Below are positions 38,404-47,305 of a DNA stretch of 64,000 bases, piece after piece. Position 1 is the first letter of the stretch, and each line of letters begins with the position of its first letter. Position numbers and translations under genes: made by a program. Source of the DNA: Paenibacillus lemnae (GTDB taxonomy: Bacteria > Bacillota > Bacilli > Paenibacillales > Paenibacillaceae); the NCBI RefSeq assembly GCF_012933385.1, contig NZ_JABBPN010000006.1, forward strand, positions 121,031 to 185,030, read 5' to 3'. Under the pieces are notes generated by a model. The model saw only the letters and a list, made by a program, of their open reading frames with translations, was not told the origin of the DNA and did not search any database.

Positions 38404-39396
38404 TTACGGCATTGGAACATGCAAACAAGCACCTTCAATGTATCCTGCCTCTGCTGCTGCTTTTGGTGATTGGAACACTTCCTGTATTTCATAAGAATGC
38501 GCACAGCTGTCACGGACAACGATTTTGCGATCAGTACTGTAATCGTATACTCCATAATAGGTCGGTTTCTTGATCAGTCTGCCCCCGCCCAAGGCATAAT
38601 TGTTATAGGCTTTGTCCCCTACTGGGATCCCCTGTACAAAAGCCATAAATCCAATATCGTCAATGGTGTTTACCCACTCTTCCTGCCCGATGACCGGCAT
38701 GTTAAATTGATATGATATACCGCTGCGCAGTGCTATTTCATTGTGTTTATGGATGTAATAAGCCACGTTATCCTGGATGGAATGTACTATGGTTGTACGC
38801 CGGATTCCCTCAAAACTTTCTACAGAATCAAGCAGTGAAATTCCAGTTGTACCCGCAAGCTCTTTTTGAAAGCCGCTTATCCACGTTCTGTGAACTTCAT
38901 TAAATGCTGTAACCTTGTCATCTAATGTGAAATAAATCATATTACGATCAGCATCCATATACGAATACGGAATTTTAGGGGACCACACATGTTTCCATGC
39001 ATCTCTTCCATCTTCATCTGGCACAGATTGCATCGAGTAGATATAGAATCCGTTATAATCAATAACAGCCAAAGCCGGAATGTACCACCACAGCGCTTCT
39101 TGAGCCTTCGGGTCGTCTGCCACCCCCATATTTACATAAAGTGTTTTAGAGAAAGCTTGCAGTGCTTTTTCCTTATCTGCCCGAAAATACTTTGCAGACA
39201 CATATCCTGCTTCCATGACAGGATCTTCATTGAGCGTCAGCATTACCCCGGCATCCTGAACGGCCGTCCTTAATCCGGAAGTATACTTCATTTCAATGAA
39301 CGCCGTATCCTGCATATGGTGGCTCTGCATTCCAAGGATAAAGAAAAAAGGGAAAACAAGCGCGACAAACAAAATAGCGAAATCAGTAATCTTCAT
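38404..39396 (-). CDS. Membrane-anchored protein of the Tad-like cluster (unknown)
   Basis: I do not recognise this family. The 330-residue protein has one hydrophobic helix at residues 5-23 followed by a large part that should lie outside the membrane, with a single N-terminal anchor as in TadE/TadF pseudopilins, though far longer. Trp-rich and Tyr-rich blocks (LWWYIPALAVIDYNGFYIY) suggest a globular domain. Near the end there is a two-Cys pair (SCAHSYE and ACLHV) that could form a disulfide. The ATG at 39396 overlaps the end of the previous gene by 14 nt, with GGATGG upstream. It is the last gene of the cluster; I see no clear terminator after it. Confidence 0.7.
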   Translation of the reverse strand: MKITDFAILFVALVFPFFFILGMQSHHMQDTAFIEMKYTSGLRTAVQDAGVMLTLNEDPVMEAGYVSAKYFRADKEKALQAFSKTLYVNMGVADDPKAQEALWWYIPALAVIDYNGFYIYSMQSVPDEDGRDAWKHVWSPKIPYSYMDADRNMIYFTLDDKVTAFNEVHRTWISGFQKELAGTTGISLLDSVESFEGIRRTTIVHSIQDNVAYYIHKHNEIALRSGISYQFNMPVIGQEEWVNTIDDIGFMAFVQGIPVGDKAYNNYALGGGRLIKKPTYYGVYDYSTDRKIVVRDSCAHSYEIQEVFQSPKAAAEAGYIEGACLHVPMP

Positions 39397-39937
39397 TGAG
39401 CACCATCCCGCCGTAAACATAAGCGATGCCTGCTCCGGCTGAGGGGTCGGTTGTAGTCAAAACATTTGAATAGATCTGATATGGCGTTGTACTCATATTC
39501 GATACCTCAACACTGAAGTAGTCACCGGCTGTTAGTTTGTAGAGACGCTCATCAGCTTCACTCGATAATTCTGATTCTGGAAACAAGACCTGCATAATAT
39601 CTGAAGTGTAATATGCATCATGTACGACAGAGTAACGGCCCAAAAACGTGGCAGGATCCGCTGGGTCACTGTATTCCGGATGATATCTTTTATGCTGATG
39701 CTCCATCTCTACCTGATATACATTTCCCGCTGCACCTAGCTCTTTTCGAAAATCGTTATAGACACCAGGAGAGATGTAACCTTTCATCCGGATACTGTCC
39801 GTGAATTTGGTCACTGATTGCATAACCATTAACCGGGATAGATCGTCTTGTCTGCGCGCACCCTCCCAGGCTGGTAATAAATACAGCAGCAGTACAGATA
39901 GTAAAGCGGCAAACCACTTGCTAAGTGCGTTGGACAT
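39383..39937 (-). CDS. Membrane-anchored protein of the Tad-like cluster (unknown)
   Basis: This 184-residue protein has one N-terminal hydrophobic segment (about residues 7-23) then a soluble part of about 155 residues. The part after the helix starts ARRQDDLSRLMVMQSVTKFTDSIRMKGYIS, a helical, amphipathic stretch like the early part of pilin-type proteins. It resembles TadE-like minor pilins in layout but I cannot show homology. It starts five nt after the preceding gene and overlaps the next, so it is translated as part of the cluster. Role unknown; a minor-pilin or surface-exposed subunit is the simplest guess. Confidence 0.7.
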   Translation of the reverse strand: MSNALSKWFAALLSVLLLYLLPAWEGARRQDDLSRLMVMQSVTKFTDSIRMKGYISPGVYNDFRKELGAAGNVYQVEMEHQHKRYHPEYSDPADPATFLGRYSVVHDAYYTSDIMQVLFPESELSSEADERLYKLTAGDYFSVEVSNMSTTPYQIYSNVLTTTDPSAGAGIAYVYGGMVLNEDY

Positions 39938-39942
39938 CCTAT

Positions 39943-40371
39943 TTATTTCTCCTTTATATATGCAGCGGCTGCAATTTCTCCAGCGGAATTATACTGATAC
40001 TGAACCTGGTAGAATGATGGAAGGTGATCAAATATAACTTCAGGCGGAATTACAATACCAGCACCATACCATTCATCATGAATCTTAACGGGATAAGTTC
40101 TGTGCTGGGAAGAATGGATGAAATAAAGCAGATCCGCGCTGCTGACTCTTAATTGTTGAGGTGAATTCTGATAGACTTGTGTAGTTATCGAGACATGCTG
40201 GTCTTCAAGCACTCCGTAAACAGCCTTCTGGGCCATAGAGATGTCCTGCTGAAGACTATAAGCCATAACACAAGCGGACAGGAACAGTGCGGCAGCAGCG
40301 GCCAGTTCCAGCATCGAGACGGCTGCATTTTTCACAGCTTTACTGAACGAAAATAATCCCGCGTATGACAT
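39943..40371 (-). CDS. Small membrane-anchored protein of the Tad-like cluster (TadE-like layout)
   Basis: This 142-residue protein has a short cytoplasmic start, a hydrophobic helix at about residues 20-40 (MLELAAAAALFLSACVMAY) and an extracytoplasmic part of about 100 residues. The E-L-A-A-A region just inside the helix recalls the Glu at position +5 of pilin-like proteins (T/S-M-L-E-L), where a Glu starts the mature helix. That is a faint but interesting match. Its start overlaps the preceding gene by 32 nt and has only a weak ribosome binding site; an in-frame GTG further in is an alternative. Function unknown. Confidence 0.68.
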   Translation of the reverse strand: MSYAGLFSFSKAVKNAAVSMLELAAAAALFLSACVMAYSLQQDISMAQKAVYGVLEDQHVSITTQVYQNSPQQLRVSSADLLYFIHSSQHRTYPVKIHDEWYGAGIVIPPEVIFDHLPSFYQVQYQYNSAGEIAAAAYIKEK

Positions 40372-40798
40372 TGGAATTATCTTTTACAATCGCCGCTTTA
40401 AATTTACCGCTCGGATTCACATATTCTGAGCTCTTCTCGTTCCAGGTTTCAGCAATTATGCCTTGACGGGAATCTGGATTCTCCATTGAACCATCTGTGT
40501 TCAGAACATTTCCGTACCATTGTCCAGCAGGATTTTTACCGGTTTTGATCATAATGCCGAACTGGTCTTTGTCCTTATATTTCCGCAGCGCATTGGTCAC
40601 CTGTGAACCACTGATCGTTGTCCCGTCATAAACGGTGAAGGCAGCCTGGGAAAGTTCGGTTTGAATATCCGAAAAATTGTTTTGAGCGGTTTTGGTAGCT
40701 TCCTGGGCCGAAATAAACAAGATGACTACAATTGTAATCAGCGCAATGGTCAGAAAAATACCCGCAGCAACCTTGAGAGCAGAAGACGCATTATTCAT
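40340..40798 (-). CDS. Small membrane-anchored protein, possible major pilin-like subunit
   Basis: This 152-residue protein has a hydrophobic helix at residues 9-31 directly after a short polar start, then an amphipathic stretch (SAQEATKTAQNNFSDIQTELSQ) and a globular end. Length and layout suit a pilin-like subunit, but no prepilin peptidase site (G before a +5 Glu) is visible, so it may stay anchored. It has the strongest ribosome binding site of the four small genes (GGAGGAATT) and is separated from the TadB/C-like gene by 66 nt, which would fit higher expression. I cannot assign a family; the pilin idea rests on position and layout only. Confidence 0.72.
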   Translation of the reverse strand: MNNASSALKVAAGIFLTIALITIVVILFISAQEATKTAQNNFSDIQTELSQAAFTVYDGTTISGSQVTNALRKYKDKDQFGIMIKTGKNPAGQWYGNVLNTDGSMENPDSRQGIIAETWNEKSSEYVNPSGKFKAAIVKDNSNVIRGIIFVQ

Positions 40799-40864
40799 TT
40801 TTTAATTCCTCCTGTAACCGCGTTAGCGGACTTGTTTTAGTTGATCACGGCATGGACCGTGTCA

Positions 40865-42937
40865 TTAAATCTTCTGAATCTGTTCATAATAATCATTCAT
40901 CTGGTCAAAGCTCATTCCGATCAAAGGGATAACCAGATACAGAAATACTAGGGCGTACATCGGGGTGAATCCAATAAATCTCCCCCACGCTGCTTTGACA
41001 TCGATCATTTTTTCATATTCCTGACGACGCTGTTCGAACACATAAGCCATTTCACCTTCCAGATCGTCAAAGACTTCTTTTATCGGTACCAAATCCACGG
41101 CCATCATCAATTGATCTACTAAACGGCGAAACTCCGGAAACCAGATATCCTCTTTTAACTCCTGCAGAGCAAGATCGGCACCATGTTCAAAATGCAATAT
41201 CGCTTTCTGAATCGGAGCCTTAAACATAAACGCAAACCGGTTCATCCATTCCAGAATCTCTTCGACTGATATTCTGTCCATCTCACGCAGAACAGAAATG
41301 ACCGTTTGAAACTGGTATACTTCATGCTTCATCTCCATCCTGCGGACTTTGCGGTTAAAATACGCCAGCCACAGTGGAAAATAGCTGCCCAGAATACCGC
41401 CTATTACCGCAATGAAAACCTCCCACCACTTCAGAAATTCATGCTGTAAGAGATGCCATTTGTTCAGGACTCGTTCTGCCGCAGCTGTCAACTGCTCTTC
41501 ACTCCAGCGGCCGCCAGTCATCTGATCCATGATCTCAATGACCTGCTGCTGGTCTCTCCGGGATGATGTTTGGATCTTCTGAATCACTTGTCTATCCTCA
41601 TCTGTTTGTTTTTGAAGCGATAGTTTCTCATTCTGATTCATGGAACCGAAGTAGGCTGATCCCACTGGAACTGAATATAGTATTTGATGTTTGGCATGAA
41701 ACTGCAAAAAGACAGAAACCAGCAGTACAAAGAGCCCTAAGACAAAACCAGCTGCCAGCCTTCGAAGATAGAATGACTCCAATCGGATTCTTGTATTGCT
41801 TTCTTTGAGCAGTGTTGTTCTCCGTTCGTATTTCGCTGTTCCCGGTTCAGGAACAAAAAGACTTACAACGTTATAAAGCCATTTCGTTTGCAGTACCCTT
41901 GCTTCCCATATGCTCTTGTCAAAGCCTGCCCGGTATTCCGATTCCAGGTTCTGATGCAATCGTTGTAACAGAACATAAGAGACCAATATTGTGACGAAAA
42001 CAACGAGCTTTGTGATCACTCCAAGTTTGCTCATATAAAATGCGTCCATTGCCGGGAAACTCGAGCGCGCCCACCATTCAATTGGAGTAGTGAAGAAAAC
42101 AGGAATCAATGCAATGATGTTCAATCCTTTGAGCAGGTAATCCAGCTTATCCCGCCTTAAGATCTCGAGTTGAATCTCCTTCGTCAAACTGCTAATCCCT
42201 TTTAAAAAGATGGAACTGCTCCGCTTCTCATGATCACCAAACTCCAGCACAAGATGAGATATCCCTGCAAAAGCTTTAAGGTATCGGTTCGGGGAAGTTT
42301 CGTAGAATCGTTCCAGTGCTTCCTCCGGATCCTGAGATACTAATGCCTGATAAATGCCATGAGCATGAATGGATATTTCATGGTCAGCCGTCTCTGCCGC
42401 CTCATAGATCGCTTCTTCCACCATCCCGTGCTGTTGATAGTGATGCCGGATATTGGAGAACAGCTCGACAGACTGCCTCAACAGTTTTCGTTCAAGCCGG
42501 TTCAAAAACAAATCCAGGATCAAATCATGCAGAACCGCGGCCGCCAGCATAGCGGTAACAAAAAAGACAGGACCTTTGCTGCTCCAAATAAGCAGTGCAG
42601 CTGAGATCAACACTGCTGCAGCGACCCTAACAACCAGTTTCATCGTCTCATAACGAAGTGAAATTTCATCAAAAGGATGCAGAAAAGAAATTCGCTTGCG
42701 CATTCTTCGAACATAGGTCGAACATACAGGAATTCTAGCCAAGATCACATAAAGCCGCTGCAGCAGCTGTCTGTACTGCTGCTTCATTTCTGCCAGCAAC
42801 TGAGTTAAGGAAGCCGTATCTCTCACACCAACAGCGACATCGTTTCTGCGCTGCATATGCCTAGCCAATACAGCCAAACATAGAAACAGAAGCAGAGAGC
42901 CTGATAGGACCAGCAGCAAAATCTGTTTAACGCTCAA
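40865..42937 (-). CDS. Fused TadB/TadC-like membrane platform protein
   Basis: This 690-residue protein has about eight hydrophobic segments in two sets: one at the N-terminus, pairs near 105-140 and 255-310, one near 390, one near 510 and one near 660. Between them are two long cytoplasmic helical regions, each like a T2SF domain of TadB/TadC platforms (for example SVELFSNIRHHYQQHGMVEEAI in the first and FQTVISVLREMDRISVEEIL in the second). TadB and TadC are normally separate; here they seem fused. The start was set at TTG 42937, which overlaps the ATPase stop in TTGA and has GGGGG eight nt upstream; an ATG at 42952 is the alternative. It would form the inner-membrane base turned by the TadA ATPase. 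Confidence 0.78.
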   Translation of the reverse strand: MSVKQILLLVLSGSLLLFLCLAVLARHMQRRNDVAVGVRDTASLTQLLAEMKQQYRQLLQRLYVILARIPVCSTYVRRMRKRISFLHPFDEISLRYETMKLVVRVAAAVLISAALLIWSSKGPVFFVTAMLAAAVLHDLILDLFLNRLERKLLRQSVELFSNIRHHYQQHGMVEEAIYEAAETADHEISIHAHGIYQALVSQDPEEALERFYETSPNRYLKAFAGISHLVLEFGDHEKRSSSIFLKGISSLTKEIQLEILRRDKLDYLLKGLNIIALIPVFFTTPIEWWARSSFPAMDAFYMSKLGVITKLVVFVTILVSYVLLQRLHQNLESEYRAGFDKSIWEARVLQTKWLYNVVSLFVPEPGTAKYERRTTLLKESNTRIRLESFYLRRLAAGFVLGLFVLLVSVFLQFHAKHQILYSVPVGSAYFGSMNQNEKLSLQKQTDEDRQVIQKIQTSSRRDQQQVIEIMDQMTGGRWSEEQLTAAAERVLNKWHLLQHEFLKWWEVFIAVIGGILGSYFPLWLAYFNRKVRRMEMKHEVYQFQTVISVLREMDRISVEEILEWMNRFAFMFKAPIQKAILHFEHGADLALQELKEDIWFPEFRRLVDQLMMAVDLVPIKEVFDDLEGEMAYVFEQRRQEYEKMIDVKAAWGRFIGFTPMYALVFLYLVIPLIGMSFDQMNDYYEQIQKI

Positions 42938-44736
42938 GCGGTATACCCCCATCCAGTATGTAAGAAATCATTGAAAGCCTGGATGTCCTCTGGCTGCATA
43001 TGACCCTTCATTTCTTCAACCGAGGATGTGGAAATAGGAAATACGGCTTCATATCCACCATCTCGATATTCAATGATATTGCGGTACTGAAATCCGGCTT
43101 TAGATTCTGAATCCGGGAAGGAACCTTTCAACGAAGGAATACATTCCGTGATGCGTTCAATATAGCGGTGACCTGTGTGATCTCTTTTGAGATGGATATC
43201 AAAGTTGATGACACTGACCACCTGCTGTTCTGCAACTTCTTCCTGCTGAAACATGCCGCTCTTCAGTAGTGAATTTCTCAAAGAAAACACAAGATCATTA
43301 AAAGTTTTGGCATGGTGCGTGAACACAGTAAATAAACTTGCGACCTGTGACATCTGAATCATCCAGGATGCGACTTCATCGCTTGCTACTTCGCCAAGGA
43401 TATTCACTGTACCATCTGTCTTTTTTTGAAGATCCAACCCTCTCTGACCGCTGATATGGGGCGTCTCCCGAAAGCTCAGAATATTACGGCGGCTGTAGAT
43501 TTTACGAAGCTGCAGCTCGAAGGACATTTCCTGTACTCTTATACTATAGGTCGCGTAGATATACTTGATCATAGCCATCAGTAATGTGGTTTTGCCTGAT
43601 CCCTGAGCACCAGTGATCGCTGTGATCCTGCTGCCTTTCATTAAATAAGCAAGCAGGCCGATGGGCAGATACGCTTCTCTTCCCTGTATCAGCTGCTCTA
43701 ACGACACATCTTCAATATCGAATTTCCGGACGAAAAATGCCCAGGTTTCGGAAAACGGAGGCCGCACTACCACAACCCGTGATCCATCTTTCATCTCATT
43801 TACTTTATAACCGGCCGTTTCTGACAGCTGCCCCGGATGATTGTACTTGTAGATATTCTGGCATACCCGTTTCAGTTCATTGGGCTGCTCAAAAGAAAGA
43901 AATCCCAAATGCAGCGAAATCCCTTTATAAAACAACCACACGCTCTCACATTCTCCCGCTGGGTCAGATGAGAATAAATCCATGTTCAATTCCAGCTGCT
44001 GCATAGGCAGCTTTCCAATGCTTCCGCTGACCCCTCCGCTGACCCCATCAATCCTTTGATCCCGGATTTCGTCGATCACCGAAAACCCTTTGTAGTGCTG
44101 ATAAATACGCTGGACGACAATATCCAGCTTCTCCTCTTTACTGAGCATCCGGATTTCATTGGCATACATATACTCAATGTCCTCTGCCGTTACCGCGTAT
44201 ACTTTGTCAGATCCATACGCTTCCAAAATCCGGGGTTCTGCCAGCTGATATTTCTCGATCATGTGACTTAAAGCTTGGTCTTTGAAGTCCTGTTTGAAAA
44301 GATACAGCATAATATCAAATTTATCCCGGGATGTTAAACGTTCATGCTGATCAAATGGCAGGGCAGCATTTATTTCAAATTCACTTAACCTTAGCTTTGT
44401 CATCAGCAGCTCTTTAAGGATCGATTTCACGTACAGTTTATCCAGTGGATCGCCTGAGACACACCCTTTCAAGGCTCGACGCAGCTCAGTTCGCTTGTTT
44501 AGTCTTTTTCGGTATTCTTCTTCATGAAGGCCCAGATCTGAAAGCTGACTATGAGTAAGATGATGCAGACTGTTTTTAACAAATTCCGTCATGCTTTCAA
44601 TTGAGATTGGTATATTACGAATGCCGGACTGAGGATTGAACGGATTTCGGCGGATTCGCAGATACAGGTACAACCCGGCTAACAGGATGATCAAAAGAAT
44701 CGCCAGCGCATGGGACCACATGTTGGAACCCATCAT
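42934..44736 (-). CDS. TadA/CpaF-like secretion ATPase with N-terminal membrane segment
   Basis: This 600-residue protein belongs to the VirB11/GspE-type secretion ATPases. Walker A is GAQGSGKTTL at residues 376-385. Further on, a VNILGEVASDEVASW stretch replaces the usual Walker B region, with a Thr-His pair (TVFTHHAK) after it. The first 30 residues contain a hydrophobic helix (about 8-27) followed by R-I-R-R-N, which would anchor it in the membrane; TadA proteins are normally soluble. The Asp box is partly changed, so the family match is clear but divergent. It overlaps the upstream gene by four nt and the downstream gene by four. It should power assembly or retraction of the apparatus. 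Confidence 0.85.
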   Translation of the reverse strand: MMGSNMWSHALAILLIILLAGLYLYLRIRRNPFNPQSGIRNIPISIESMTEFVKNSLHHLTHSQLSDLGLHEEEYRKRLNKRTELRRALKGCVSGDPLDKLYVKSILKELLMTKLRLSEFEINAALPFDQHERLTSRDKFDIMLYLFKQDFKDQALSHMIEKYQLAEPRILEAYGSDKVYAVTAEDIEYMYANEIRMLSKEEKLDIVVQRIYQHYKGFSVIDEIRDQRIDGVSGGVSGSIGKLPMQQLELNMDLFSSDPAGECESVWLFYKGISLHLGFLSFEQPNELKRVCQNIYKYNHPGQLSETAGYKVNEMKDGSRVVVVRPPFSETWAFFVRKFDIEDVSLEQLIQGREAYLPIGLLAYLMKGSRITAITGAQGSGKTTLLMAMIKYIYATYSIRVQEMSFELQLRKIYSRRNILSFRETPHISGQRGLDLQKKTDGTVNILGEVASDEVASWMIQMSQVASLFTVFTHHAKTFNDLVFSLRNSLLKSGMFQQEEVAEQQVVSVINFDIHLKRDHTGHRYIERITECIPSLKGSFPDSESKAGFQYRNIIEYRDGGYEAVFPISTSSVEEMKGHMQPEDIQAFNDFLHTGWGYTA

Positions 44737-45569
44737 GCACCTCTCTCCACTGAATTTCGCAGCCCCGGCATCCCCACAGTATCAGACGCTAATGATGAAA
44801 TGGACCGTACTGCTTGATTAAACGCCGTTTCTCGTTTATGTTTCATTCCGCCTTGACCTCGAAGTAAGCAGGCCGTAATGCTCCTGGAATTCCAGGCGTC
44901 AGCAATATTCGAGCTGTATGGAACTTTTTCGATAAATTCCTTCAACCCAAACTTCCGCCTGATATTTTGTAATGTATAGTGGCTGTCAGTGTCATACCTT
45001 CCGACAACATATCCAAAAGACTTTACTTGTTCCGGTATACCGTAAAGCTTGTTCTCAAATTGCTCATCCAAAGCATGCATGTTCTGATTCAGCCCGATGA
45101 GGAGCAGGTCAGCGGACATGATTAATTCCAGATCCATACCTTCAGGACGCCCATTGCCTGCATCTGCTACCACGACATCGTAAGACTGAACTGCAGCATT
45201 TAATATTGTCCTGTATGTATGTACTTCTGCTTCGTCCCGCAGTAGTAGCGGTTCGGGTGTTCCCTTCATGAAATGCATTCTATCTGGAATCACCGTTGAA
45301 GCATAATCCTTGAAATTATGTTGGCTTAAACGGCCGCACACCGCCAGACGATGCAGTGCAGACATGCCTTGATTACCATCGTCATAAATAGTTTCCGTTA
45401 CATTGTTCACTCCTGGAAAAGCTTGTTCTACACGAGATCTCATCTTGCCGCCGTGCATTAATAAACATGCTGCTTTATACTCCATCGAGAGCATTATAGA
45501 CAGACTACAAGCTAAAACTGTACTTCCACTTCCTCCTGAAAGCGGACTCCATAATGCGATCAAGCTCAT
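44733..45569 (-). CDS. Degenerate ParA/TadZ-like protein
   Basis: This 278-residue protein has the layout of a ParA/MinD-type P-loop protein: a strand, then a loop LSGGSGSTVLACSLSIML where a deviant Walker A (KGGxGKT) would be, a second strand with C-L-L-M-H, and a later YDVVVADAGNGRPEG stretch like the Walker B and switch region. Both Lys residues of the Walker A are replaced by Ser or Leu, so ATP hydrolysis is doubtful. TadZ/CpaE proteins that localise Tad machines are of this fold and are sometimes degenerate. ATG with a strong GGAGAAGGG site; it overlaps its neighbours by four nt at each end. Confidence 0.76.
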   Translation of the reverse strand: MSLIALWSPLSGGSGSTVLACSLSIMLSMEYKAACLLMHGGKMRSRVEQAFPGVNNVTETIYDDGNQGMSALHRLAVCGRLSQHNFKDYASTVIPDRMHFMKGTPEPLLLRDEAEVHTYRTILNAAVQSYDVVVADAGNGRPEGMDLELIMSADLLLIGLNQNMHALDEQFENKLYGIPEQVKSFGYVVGRYDTDSHYTLQNIRRKFGLKEFIEKVPYSSNIADAWNSRSITACLLRGQGGMKHKRETAFNQAVRSISSLASDTVGMPGLRNSVERGA

Positions 45570-46273
45570 GCCCTTCTCCTTTCCGCCTGACGAAAGGCCT
45601 TGTAGATCTGCCGCTGCTCCATTTCACTCAGCCTTTCAATCAGCTCTGCAAGAGCCCGCTTATATTTTCGGTTTAAAGGTTTGAGCTTCAGTCTGGCATG
45701 ATGTTCATTTTCAATCTTCAAGGCATAGGTATGTTCATCCCAAGGTACACGAATCGGAGTACCCAGCCAGCGAACGGTTGTCAAAGACATCAGGCCATCG
45801 ATATAAGCATCATCTGTCAGATCCTCGACCACATTCAGCAACAGCGAATGACAGGCACAGTGATTTTGAAATTGCTCCCCTTTTGACAGTTCAATCAGCC
45901 ATTTACTGTTTTTTGAAAGGTCGCTTAGACTAAAATTGTTTACCCATATGATGTCGTCTGCCTTTACCCAGTCATCATCATTCATAAAAGACGGCTTCCC
46001 TGCATCGATCAGCCAATAATCATAACTGCACTCGGATGTCCGCCGGATTTGATTTTCAACATCAGCCATCGTGTCAAAACCACAAGCAATATCAAAACCA
46101 AAAAATTCATAGATTCCTGGTATGTCAATGGTCTGACCCATGCTGTATTGGTAGATGTCGTCAGGCGTTCCATCCACAAGGAGTACTTTTGAGCCGCTCT
46201 TGCTCAGAACACTTGCCACATATTTTAGAAAATCACTTTTATCGCATACACCGCCAAAAACCCACTGCTTCAT
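45566..46273 (-). CDS. Second degenerate ParA/TadZ-like protein
   Basis: This 235-residue protein shows the same fold pattern as its downstream neighbour in a more worn form: an opening QWVFGGVCDKSDFLKYVASVL where the P-loop should be, SGSKVLLVDGTPDD for the second strand, and YDYWLIDAGKPS for the Walker B region. No Gly-rich nucleotide loop remains. The C-terminal end is basic and helical (KYKRALAELIERL). Having two such proteins side by side hints at a heterodimer, but that is inference. The ATG overlaps no gene upstream; it lies 24 nt after the CpaB-like stop. Confidence 0.7.
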   Translation of the reverse strand: MKQWVFGGVCDKSDFLKYVASVLSKSGSKVLLVDGTPDDIYQYSMGQTIDIPGIYEFFGFDIACGFDTMADVENQIRRTSECSYDYWLIDAGKPSFMNDDDWVKADDIIWVNNFSLSDLSKNSKWLIELSKGEQFQNHCACHSLLLNVVEDLTDDAYIDGLMSLTTVRWLGTPIRVPWDEHTYALKIENEHHARLKLKPLNRKYKRALAELIERLSEMEQRQIYKAFRQAERRRA

Positions 46274-46297
46274 CTCCTAACCTCCTTCATTTCTAAC

Positions 46298-47278
46298 TTA
46301 GGGTGCTGAAAAAATAATATCTGCCTTTTCATGTTCTGAAAGTGAGGGTTCATTCCCATCAGGTTCAGAAGATGTAAAGGTTTCATTCTCAGGATTAGCT
46401 GCACTCCAAGTATTAAAGTCCTGCTTCCCCTCTGCGTACTGAGTACTAGCCGTCCCGGAACCTAATTCATTGAACCTCGATAAATCCTGTTCCAGTGCTG
46501 CGCGTAATGTGCTTTCCAGCTGTCTTTCTGCAGTGAAGACGATATTGGGATTGTTCTTGATTAGCTTATGAACCTCCTGCTTGGGCGGATAATTCGCCAC
46601 AGGCCGCTGCTGAAGCTCCGGTTCAACATATGTCAGTGCATAGAGCGAAGCCTTGTTCAAATACGCATCCACCATCGCGCTGGACAGAAGCAGAATTTCC
46701 TGCTCACTGAGTGTGGTCCAAAAGGCCGGGGCCGCAAGACGATCGACTCTTTTCTTGGATAGCACAATATAATCTTGTCCCGTAGGGAACTGAATCCGGA
46801 TATCAATGGTGTCCTTGACTTGTAAATTACTTGGGATCCAAATGGACTTCATCTCCCGATTCCGCAAGTCTGCCGGCGTCAGTTCCTGATCAAACAGCAT
46901 GGACATGGTAATCGGCGTACCTTTTCGGAGCTCGATCTTAGCTCCTTTGCCTGCCAGTTCTTCCACACTATTGGGCAGGTTATCAGGTGACAGTTCTTGA
47001 GGAAGCATTACCTTCTCTAAGTCACCTGGATTCAACAATTCGCCCGCCGGCACATTTCGGAGTGGAACCCACGCCGTGCTGCTTACTTCCTCCAATGCAG
47101 TCTGAAAGGACTCCAATTCGTTGATTTTCTCAAGATAACGGCCAACCTCTTCATTGTGCTGAACGCTGCTTGACTTTTGAATCCAGAGAAACCCTCCTGC
47201 CAATATCAATGCGGCGATCCCGGCTCCTGCAAGGCCTGCGTACAAAAGTTTTTTGCTTCGCCTTGTCATAATCGGCAT
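46298..47278 (-). CDS. CpaB/RcpC-like protein with SAF domain
   Basis: This 326-residue protein has a basic start, one membrane helix (about residues 11-32) and an SAF domain (about 67-130: WVPLRNVPAGELLNPGDLEKVMLP, then GTPITMSMLF). That is the architecture of CpaB/RcpC, an assembly factor of Tad pili. The C-terminal tail of about 120 residues is acidic and low in complexity (ASTQYAEGKQDF). In Gram-negative bacteria CpaB works with a secretin; here there is no outer membrane, so it probably acts at the wall-membrane interface. It lies 27 nt after the kinase gene. Confidence 0.83.
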   Translation of the reverse strand: MPIMTRRSKKLLYAGLAGAGIAALILAGGFLWIQKSSSVQHNEEVGRYLEKINELESFQTALEEVSSTAWVPLRNVPAGELLNPGDLEKVMLPQELSPDNLPNSVEELAGKGAKIELRKGTPITMSMLFDQELTPADLRNREMKSIWIPSNLQVKDTIDIRIQFPTGQDYIVLSKKRVDRLAAPAFWTTLSEQEILLLSSAMVDAYLNKASLYALTYVEPELQQRPVANYPPKQEVHKLIKNNPNIVFTAERQLESTLRAALEQDLSRFNELGSGTASTQYAEGKQDFNTWSAANPENETFTSSEPDGNEPSLSEHEKADIIFSAP

Positions 47279-47305
47279 GTTCTGCTATTTCCTCCTATTT
47301 CATCT

